Below, piece after piece: positions 5,925-11,057 of a DNA stretch of 11,057 nucleotides. Position 1 is the first letter of the stretch; each line of letters begins with the position of its first letter. The notes beneath the pieces were generated by a model. The model saw nothing but the letters and a program-made list of their open reading frames with translations. It did not search any database and was not told the origin of the DNA. This stretch comes from Gammaproteobacteria bacterium (GTDB taxonomy: Bacteria > Pseudomonadota > Gammaproteobacteria > Pseudomonadales > Pseudomonadaceae). The stretch lies in contig JAAZCO010000151.1 of assembly GCA_012513235.1 (NCBI GenBank), positions 1 to 11,057 of the forward strand, written 5' to 3'. Position numbers and translations under genes: made by a program.

Positions 5925-7118
5925 ATGGCTAGTATTAATGCAAGAAATGGTCTGCTGTTTTTTGACTTTCGCTACAAAGGTCAACGCTGCAGGGAATACA
6001 CCAAGCTGACTGATACTTCAGCACATCGCAAACGCATGGAGATAATTCTGGTACGCATAGAGGCCGAAATTACCTTAGGCAGCTTTGTTTACGGTAATTA
6101 CTTTCCAGATAGCAAAAAATGTGAATTGTTTGATGAGCTTGAGAAGAAAGTTGCTGTCGCGAGATCTGAACGGGCAGGTGAGCCGCAATGCCAAATCCCA
6201 ACTCTTGCAGAGTTTACTGATGTTTGGTTTTCGGAAAAGCGTGTGGAGTGGCGTGACAGTTACATTAGATCGATAACAGGCGCTATAAACTCCTACATGC
6301 TACCCGCATTTGGAGATAGAAAAGTCAGCGACATCACCAAGGCAGACATACTGCAATTTCGTACAACCCTCGCCAAAGAACCGTTACGAAAAAGCAGTCC
6401 ACTCAAAGCATCAAGTATTAATAAGGCGCTATCACCCTTAAGGATGATCCTGAATGAAGCCGCTGACCGTTATGACTTTAACTCACCTTTTCGCGGAATC
6501 AAAACGCTGCGTGTTCAACGAGTCGATGTTGAGCCTTTTACTCTCGAAGAGGTGCAGTGTTTCTTAGATAACGTGCGTGAAGATTTTCACGCCTATTACA
6601 CCACACGCTTTTTCACTGGTATGCGCTCAGGTGAAGTTGACGGTTTGCAATGGAAGTATGTGGATTTTGAGCGTCGGGAAATCTTGATCCGCGAAACCAT
6701 CGTGCATAACAAGATGACCTACACCAAAACGGATGGCTCGCAGCGTGAAATTTATATGTCGCAGCCGGTTTTCGATGCTTTGCAAGAGCAATACAAAGTG
6801 ACAGGTGGTGGTCAGTTTGTATTTTGTAATCGCGATGGTAAACCACTGTCTAACAACAACGTGACTAAGCGTGTATGGCATCCGACATTGCGCTTTTTAG
6901 GTATGAAGCGACGACCGCCATACCAAACTCGCCATACAGCTGCCACGTTGTGGCTTGGCTCAGGTGAGGCTCCAGAGTGGATCGCTCGACAGATGGGGCA
7001 TACCACCACGGAAATGCTTTTCCGCGTGTACTCACGTTATGTGCCTAACTTAACGCGACAGGATGGCTCTGCCTTCGAGCGTTTACTTCAAGGCGGAAAA
7101 GTTGAGGAGGAGCCATAG
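5925..7118 (+). CDS. Tyrosine recombinase / phage-type integrase with arm-binding N-terminal domain
   Basis: This 397-aa protein would integrate and excise the element at the tRNA-Arg gene. Residues 1-62 match the Arm_DNA-bind_2 (DUF3596) type: LLFFDFRYKGQRCREYTKL, then a conserved FP near 60. A SAM-like core-binding domain follows (about 92-190), then the catalytic domain. Catalytic residues are R234 (FTGMRSGEVDGLQW), K268 (YTKTDGS), R336 and H337 (YQTRHTAATLWL), H359 (MGHTTTEM) and Y369 (RVYSRY). The first position of box II is Tyr instead of His, common in this subgroup. The ATG at 5925 has a perfect AGGAGG 6-7 nt upstream; a TTG at 5901 in frame would add eight residues and overlap the previous gene. 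Confidence 0.96.
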   Translation: MASINARNGLLFFDFRYKGQRCREYTKLTDTSAHRKRMEIILVRIEAEITLGSFVYGNYFPDSKKCELFDELEKKVAVARSERAGEPQCQIPTLAEFTDVWFSEKRVEWRDSYIRSITGAINSYMLPAFGDRKVSDITKADILQFRTTLAKEPLRKSSPLKASSINKALSPLRMILNEAADRYDFNSPFRGIKTLRVQRVDVEPFTLEEVQCFLDNVREDFHAYYTTRFFTGMRSGEVDGLQWKYVDFERREILIRETIVHNKMTYTKTDGSQREIYMSQPVFDALQEQYKVTGGGQFVFCNRDGKPLSNNNVTKRVWHPTLRFLGMKRRPPYQTRHTAATLWLGSGEAPEWIARQMGHTTTEMLFRVYSRYVPNLTRQDGSAFERLLQGGKVEEEP

Positions 7119-7120
7119 CC

Positions 7121-7369
7121 ATGCAGCAGACATACTTAAAGCGTCAGGCAAAACTACCGTTAACGGCGCGTAACGTAACTCTGTGGTTGATCAACTATTA
7201 CAGCATTTCACGCGGTAATGAATTATCGCTGTATTGGGGCTTGCCTTACTTTGTCGATAATTACGAGGCCATCAAAATGTGGGTTGAGAGCTTAATGAAA
7301 AAGCCTCGACCTTATGGGCGCACCCTAGGTGATGTCCGACTGCAGTTTGAATCACAGCTGCCTATTTAG
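7121..7369 (+). CDS. Small uncharacterised protein downstream of integrase
   Basis: This is an 82-aa protein of unknown function. It begins 2 nt after the integrase stop, with GAGGAGGAG just upstream inside the integrase 3' end, so it is translationally coupled to the integrase and expressed with it. It is basic at the N-terminus (LKRQAKLPLTARN), then aromatic-rich (NYYSISRGNELSLYWGLPYF), and ends in a mixed helix region with LMKKPRPYGRTLGDVRL. There are no membrane segments, cysteine clusters or recognised domain. Placement suggests a recombination accessory or an island-maintenance factor, but nothing in the sequence proves it. Confidence 0.72.
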   Translation: MQQTYLKRQAKLPLTARNVTLWLINYYSISRGNELSLYWGLPYFVDNYEAIKMWVESLMKKPRPYGRTLGDVRLQFESQLPI

Positions 7370-7385
7370 AATTTAAAAATAATCA

Positions 7386-7408
7386 GCACTCTGGCCGCGC
7401 CAGGGTGC
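7386..7408 (+). promoter_or_regulatory. 10-bp GC-rich hairpin before the HD-domain gene
   Basis: GCACTCTGGC (7386-7395) pairs with GCCAGGGTGC (7399-7408), with one G-T pair, around a 3-nt loop CGC. It lies 17 nt after the upstream stop and 30 nt before the next start. No T-tract follows, so it may attenuate, stabilise the mRNA or act as a weak terminator. Confidence 0.5.
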
Positions 7409-7438
7409 ATGTAAACGAACACATATAAAGGTGAGAAT

Positions 7439-8314
7439 ATGAATAGTTTCAGAGACCAGCTTGCACTGGTTAGCAAGGTGGATACAGAAAACAATATCTG
7501 GTTGATTCAAGCAGCTGGACGTCAATGGTGCACATACAACGATAAAAAACAGATTACCGAACCGCAGGGTGGTGAATACGCCGCTTTAGTACAAATCAAT
7601 TTAAGTAACGGTATGCCACATAATGTGAGTCATAAATTAGAGCTACCCGTCAGCGCTCAAGTTGTCCGAGCACATTTTGCTTGGGCGTTACCGGGTCATA
7701 TCGACGCGCAAACTGAATTATGGAAAATCAGCGCCAGTATTGCAGACCCAGTCTTGAAGGACTTTCTAGTAGCTGTGCTCAGCGATGCTAAAATTATGTA
7801 TGCCTTTTACCAGGGTAAAGCCAGTCACAGCTTTCACCACAGTGTTAAAGGTGAGTTGTTTAGCCATAGTGTTGAGGTCGCTGTTGCCGCAAAACAGATG
7901 GCTGCTGAATTTGGCCTTGGTCAGCGCACGCAGGATTGCGCCTTTGTATGCGGCTTACTGCATGACATTGGTAAATTATTGATGTTCTACAACACAGGGA
8001 AAGACAAAGAGCAGGGCGTTAATGGCCAACATGAAGCATTCAGTTTCATGGTGCTGGCTGAGCATCTTGAACAGCTTAAAGCCGCTGATAAAGTACTGTT
8101 TGAAGTGGTATCTGCCACCTTGTCGGCACAGGTCAGCCACAAAAAGCATTATGAATATATTGAAGAAGCCATCGTTCGTGCAGTTGATCGTATTTCTGCG
8201 CACAAGGACGAGCTGCAAACGGCTTTCAAAGGTAAACCTAGCACTAAACTCTATGCCAACGCTCCGCGTGGTCGCAAACTTAAGCGGCTCGGGGCAGAGC
8301 AATCGTGTGCATGA
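7439..8314 (+). CDS. HD-domain metal-dependent hydrolase (TraI_2/YhaM-like HD module)
   Basis: This 291-aa protein has an N-terminal region of about 90 residues, rich in beta-type sequence (VSKVDTENNIWLIQAAGRQW), followed by an HD domain. The metal ligands appear as H133-H134 (FHHSVKGEL), H143 (FSHSVEVA), H175-D176 (LLHDIGK), possibly H198 (GQHEAF), and D250 (RAVDRIS). The pattern of an HH motif, then LFSHSVEVA, then LLHDIGK resembles the HD part of TraI_2/MobH relaxases and YhaM 3'-5' exoribonucleases. YhaM-type proteins also carry an N-terminal OB-fold, so a nuclease acting on RNA or ssDNA is plausible. It lacks the extra domains of a full MobH relaxase. It has its own ribosome site (AAGGTGA) and is followed by a strong terminator. 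Confidence 0.78.
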   Translation: MNSFRDQLALVSKVDTENNIWLIQAAGRQWCTYNDKKQITEPQGGEYAALVQINLSNGMPHNVSHKLELPVSAQVVRAHFAWALPGHIDAQTELWKISASIADPVLKDFLVAVLSDAKIMYAFYQGKASHSFHHSVKGELFSHSVEVAVAAKQMAAEFGLGQRTQDCAFVCGLLHDIGKLLMFYNTGKDKEQGVNGQHEAFSFMVLAEHLEQLKAADKVLFEVVSATLSAQVSHKKHYEYIEEAIVRAVDRISAHKDELQTAFKGKPSTKLYANAPRGRKLKRLGAEQSCA

Positions 8315-8324
8315 GTAGTACTGC

Positions 8325-8358
8325 AAAACCCTATCACTCTAGTAGGTGTTAGGGTTTT
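8325..8358. terminator. Rho-independent, probably bidirectional, terminator
   Basis: AAAACCCTA (8325-8333) pairs with TAGGGTTTT (8350-8358). CAC/GTG inside extends the stem past a T-T mismatch. It ends the island operon after the HD gene, 10 nt past its stop. The A-run and T-run flanks let it work for the convergent minus-strand gene too. Confidence 0.8.
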
Positions 8359-8429
8359 ATAGATATCGACACGATACTTACCTGAAGTTTTTTTAAGTTC
8401 AGTTTAGCTTGCAAGTCTTCCATGCTCGC

Positions 8430-8765
8430 CTATTCAGAAAGCTCGGTTGAACCGTCAGGTAGCCATTCGATAAACAGCTGCCCGGCTGTTATCTGTACCT
8501 TTCCCTCGCGCATGGATTGCTGATTAAACTGAATACGATATTCAACTAGATTATCAAGCAGGCCCATAAGATGCAGTTTGAAGCCCGAATCTGACATGAC
8601 TTGGAAGCGCTCTTGTTCGCCTACAAACCAACGCGCATGACTGACATAGTTTTCATCCTGTTCAGCTTTAAATAATATTTCTCCTGCTTCTTGAAGCTGA
8701 TCTGCATACTGCCTAGCCAGCATTGAAAGGCGCAAAGTTTCAAAACTAGGGTCGAAAACACTCAT
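8430..8765 (-). CDS. Uncharacterised 111-aa protein
   Basis: I do not recognise this family. The 111-aa protein is acidic overall. Its N-terminal half is predicted helical (LRLSMLARQYADQLQEAGEILFKAEQDE), followed by a W/F-containing middle (ARWFVGEQERFQVMSDSGFKLHLMGLLDNLVEY) and a short C-terminal strand region (GQLFIEWLPDGSTELSE). There are no membrane segments, no HTH and no catalytic motif visible. It is a real gene candidate because AAGGAG lies about 7 nt before the ATG and the frame stays open with normal residue composition. It is convergent with the HD gene and divergent from hsdM, so it is transcribed alone. It is probably island cargo. Confidence 0.65.
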   Translation of the reverse strand: MSVFDPSFETLRLSMLARQYADQLQEAGEILFKAEQDENYVSHARWFVGEQERFQVMSDSGFKLHLMGLLDNLVEYRIQFNQQSMREGKVQITAGQLFIEWLPDGSTELSE

Positions 8766-9162
8766 AACGTGCTCCTTAGTTGGTTTAATTGAACGTTACA
8801 TATTTTAAGCGACATCATACGTCGTTGGGTTGAGATACCTTTAGGGCGGGTTGGTAGGCATGTAAGTTGGATACCTAACAATCTTGAAACAACCACTGCT
8901 GTAAAATATGAGATCTATCCAATTCGCGGGCATTACCTTGCGCAAAAAAGACAGGTGTGAGCGTGAAGCGGTATAGTGTCGCGCAAAAGGTGTTGATTTA
9001 GCGGTACTTACGATCGATTACAGCGCAACAGCAATCGCGCATCCCGCTCATCAATTGTATGTATTCAATCAACACAAAATTATCCAGCAGGCTTGGTTAG
9101 TGCTTGCGGCCTATGCTGCGACTGCACTGTAAGCCTTGGCATAAATTTAGGGAAGAAACGTT
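8766..9162. other. Intergenic stretch with no convincing gene
   Basis: This stretch of about 400 bp lies between the 111-aa gene and hsdM. It holds a degenerate match to the tRNA-Arg 3' end (8828-8849). It also has imperfect direct repeats beginning GCGCAAAA and containing GGTGT (near 8939 and 8981), and an open stretch without start codon support at 8977-9132. I see no strong promoter, although one for hsdM should lie here. AGGGA at 9149-9153 is the hsdM ribosome site. Confidence 0.6.
8828..8849 (+). repeat. Degenerate copy of the tRNA-Arg 3' end (possible attR relic)
   Basis: GGTTGAGATACC followed by TTTAGGGCGG aligns with the tRNA T-loop to acceptor segment at 5160-5180 (GGTTCAAATCC, then TGCAGGGCGG), with 17 matching positions and one inserted base. 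It is on the same strand as the tRNA and lies beyond the island genes, where a far attachment site is expected. The match is imperfect and could be chance. Confidence 0.3.
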
Positions 9163-10941
9163 ATGGCGATTAAGAAAACTGAACTCTACTCATCACTCTG
9201 GTCCAGCTGTAACGAGCTACGTGGTGGGATGGATGCCAGCCAATATAAAGACTACGTACTGACGCTATTATTTTTAAAGTACGTCTCTGATAAAGCCAAG
9301 GCCAACCCTTACGCCATGATTGATGTGCCGCAAGGTGCCAGTTTCGATGACATGGTCAAGCTCAAGGGCACGAAAGATATCGGCCAAGACATTAACAAAG
9401 TCATCAATACCATTGCTGAGGCGAACGATCTGCAAGGTGTGATCAACATTGCTGACTTTAATGATGAAGACAAGCTTGGCAAAGGCAAAGAGATGGTTGA
9501 TCGGCTATCAAAGCTGATCGGCACCTTTGAACGTCTGGATATGGCCTCTAACCGTGCTGGTGATGATGACCTGCTCGGTGATGCTTACGAATACCTGATG
9601 CGCCATTTCGCAACCGAATCAGGTAAGTCCAAAGGTCAGTTTTATACGCCATCAGAAGTATCGCGTATTCTCGCCAAAGTGATAGGCATTACTGCCGATA
9701 CACCGCAAGATGCCACCGTTTATGACCCCACAAGTGGTTCTGGGTCGCTACTGCTCAAAGCCAGTGATGAAGCCCCGCGAGGCTTAAGCATTTACGGCCA
9801 AGAGATGGATAACGCCACCAGCGCCTTGGCGCGAATGAATATGATTCTGCACGACAACGCTACGGCAAAAATCGTGCAGGGTAATACCCTCAGCAGTCCA
9901 GAGTGGAAAAACGCAGACGGCCAACTGAAGACCTTTGATTTCTCCGTCGCTAACCCACCGTTTTCCAATAAAAACTGGACCAGCGGCCTTAATCCTAATG
10001 AAGATGAATTTGGCCGCTTTGTCTGGGGCATTCCGCCAGAGAAAAACGGCGACTACACCTTTTTGCTGCATATTCTTAAAAGCCTAAAAAGCACAGGTAA
10101 GGGCGCAGTAATTTTGCCGCATGGCGTGTTATTCCGTGGTGGTGCTGAAGGGCGTATTCGTGAAAACCTAATCAAGCAAGGCTATATCAAAGGCATTATT
10201 GGTTTGCCGGCCAACCTATTTTACGGCACGGGTATTCCTGCTTGCGTGATTGTCTTGGATAAAGAAAACGCCAACTCACGCACCGGTATTTTTATGATTG
10301 ATGCCAGCAAGGGCTTTATCAAAGACGGCAACAAAAACCGCTTGCGCAGCCAAGATGTACATAAGGTAGTGGATGCCTTTACCAAGTATTTAGAAATGCC
10401 GCGCTACAGTCGTATGGTGCCGCTAGCTGAAATTGCTGGCAATGATTACAACCTGAATATCCCGCGTTATATCGACAGCAGCAGCCCAGAAGATTTGCAT
10501 GATTTAGCCGGGCACTTGCAGGGCGGTATTCCTAATCAAGACGTTGATGCTCTTCAGCAGTTCTGGCAGGTATTGCCAAACTTGCGTAGCAGTTTATTCA
10601 CGCCATTGCGTGCGGGTTACAGCCAGATCAATGTCGCCGCTAGCGAGATTAAAACCCATATTTTGCAGCATCCAGAGTTCACTGCTTTTGCCAGCCTAAC
10701 TTTGCAGCCCTTTACTGCCTGGGCAGAGCAAGCGAACTTAGCGGCAATTAACATTGATGATAAGCCTAAAGAACTTATCCAGCGTATTAGCGAAGACCTG
10801 CTGGAGCGTTATGCAGATATCCCACTGTTAGACAAATATGATATGTACCAGATTCTGATGAATTATTGGGCAGAAACCATGCAGGACGATGTATATGTTC
10901 TGGTGCAGGATGGCTGGACTGGACTTCCCACAGTTTCATAG
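9163..10941 (+). CDS. hsdM: Type I restriction-modification methyltransferase subunit M, 3' end replaced by an insertion sequence
   Basis: HsdM transfers a methyl group from SAM to adenine N6 and works with HsdS for DNA recognition and HsdR for cleavage. The N-terminal HsdM_N bundle covers about residues 5-130 (LYSSLWSSCNELRGGMDASQYKDYVLTLLFLKYVSDK region). GQFYTP is at 159-163. SAM motif I is DPTSGSG (188-194) and the catalytic motif IV is NPPF (264-267). The native reading reaches VQDGW at about residue 585 and then runs into an IS3-family end, which supplies the last seven residues and the stop. Relatives continue past this point with a charged, coiled-coil tail, so the protein is probably truncated. 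The ATG has AGGGA about 9 nt upstream. Partner genes are not in the window. Confidence 0.93.
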   Translation: MAIKKTELYSSLWSSCNELRGGMDASQYKDYVLTLLFLKYVSDKAKANPYAMIDVPQGASFDDMVKLKGTKDIGQDINKVINTIAEANDLQGVINIADFNDEDKLGKGKEMVDRLSKLIGTFERLDMASNRAGDDDLLGDAYEYLMRHFATESGKSKGQFYTPSEVSRILAKVIGITADTPQDATVYDPTSGSGSLLLKASDEAPRGLSIYGQEMDNATSALARMNMILHDNATAKIVQGNTLSSPEWKNADGQLKTFDFSVANPPFSNKNWTSGLNPNEDEFGRFVWGIPPEKNGDYTFLLHILKSLKSTGKGAVILPHGVLFRGGAEGRIRENLIKQGYIKGIIGLPANLFYGTGIPACVIVLDKENANSRTGIFMIDASKGFIKDGNKNRLRSQDVHKVVDAFTKYLEMPRYSRMVPLAEIAGNDYNLNIPRYIDSSSPEDLHDLAGHLQGGIPNQDVDALQQFWQVLPNLRSSLFTPLRAGYSQINVAASEIKTHILQHPEFTAFASLTLQPFTAWAEQANLAAINIDDKPKELIQRISEDLLERYADIPLLDKYDMYQILMNYWAETMQDDVYVLVQDGWTGLPTVS

Positions 10942-11057
10942 ACACTCTATTGCCTCGTTGAGGCGCTCTTTTTCTTCATAATCTGCCGGTGATAACTGGC
11001 CTAAATGACTGTGTCTTCTCCGACGATTATAAAAGACCTCAATGTAATCAAAAATAT
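10915..11057 (-). mobile_element. IS3-family insertion sequence, right end (partial)
   Basis: The terminus is placed at the TGG at 10915, where hsdM similarity stops; the outer bases TGGACTGGACTTCCC start with the TG typical of IS3-family ends. The element continues past the window edge, so the other end, the target-site duplication and the orfA frame are not visible. It is oriented with its transposase reading toward hsdM. Confidence 0.8.
10936..11057 (-). CDS. IS3-family transposase (OrfB), C-terminal fragment
   Basis: Thirty-nine codons and a TGA stop are visible; the rest lies off the right edge. The sequence DYIEVFYNRRRRHSHLGQLS is the hallmark of the IS3-family OrfB C-terminus. In this rve-type DDE integrase domain, the FYNxxRxHxxLG motif follows the catalytic glutamate. 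The DDE residues themselves are outside the window. OrfB normally needs a programmed frameshift from OrfA to give active transposase, which cannot be checked here. The stop codon overlaps the end of the hsdM reading on the other strand. Confidence 0.92.
   Translation of the reverse strand, partial: IFDYIEVFYNRRRRHSHLGQLSPADYEEKERLNEAIECL

Noticed and set aside
7976..8326. Minus-strand 116-codon open frame opposite the HD gene
   Set aside because: It overlaps the HD catalytic region, has no good ribosome site and no recognisable domain.
8939..9000. Direct repeats GCGCAAAA with GGTGT near 8939 and 8981
   Set aside because: Only two imperfect copies, with no link to a known site; listed in the intergenic description but not claimed as functional.
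8977..9132. Open frame of about 50 codons ending in AWLVLAAYAATAL before hsdM
   Set aside because: It has no start codon with a ribosome site and a stop just upstream, and I recognise no family; a gene remnant is possible but open stretches of this size occur by chance.

Overview
The window looks like a chromosomal segment of a gammaproteobacterium in or near Pseudomonas (Pseudomonadales). The main evidence is the left-hand gene order: gloB, read divergently from a class I SAM methyltransferase, then rnhA and dnaQ. This order is characteristic of Pseudomonas. Base composition is only moderate, without the strong third-position GC bias of high-GC pseudomonads, so a lower-GC relative is likely. 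That placement is inference.

Left part (1-4657), core genome. A fragment of gloB (minus) faces away from a compact plus-strand operon: methyltransferase, rnhA (RNase HI) and dnaQ (Pol III epsilon proofreading subunit), with overlapping genes. A crotonase-family gene follows, whose three acidic residues match delta3,5-delta2,4-dienoyl-CoA isomerase. After it comes nudC (NADH/NAD-cap pyrophosphatase), which overlaps tail to tail with a TSUP/TauE-SafE membrane permease on the minus strand.

Middle part (4658-5300), a tRNA-Arg(CCT) locus used as an integration site. One intact tRNA-Arg(CCT) with encoded CCA is preceded by two degenerate tRNA-Arg-like units. Each of those is followed by a 59-nt spacer that can form two hairpins. 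The two spacer copies differ at 7 positions, and every difference is either in a loop or keeps the base pairing. Just after the intact tRNA lie three direct repeats of an 8-mer with an 11-bp period, which look like arm-type integrase binding sites.

Island (about 5185 to at least 8765). It holds a small XRE regulator (minus), a divergent promoter with a 14-bp palindrome between its -35 and -10, an excisionase-like winged-helix protein, a tyrosine integrase with an arm-binding N-terminal domain, an 82-aa unknown protein, an HD-domain protein related to TraI_2/YhaM-type HD modules, a terminator and a 111-aa unknown protein (minus). A degenerate copy of the tRNA 3' end near 8828-8849 could be the far attachment site of a small element, or a relic of one.

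Right part (8766-11057). A gene-poor stretch of about 400 bp precedes hsdM, the methyltransferase subunit of a type I restriction-modification system. hsdM ends abruptly where an IS3-family insertion sequence begins, and the last 39 codons of its transposase are read on the minus strand to the window edge. hsdS and hsdR are not visible and, if present, lie beyond the insertion sequence.
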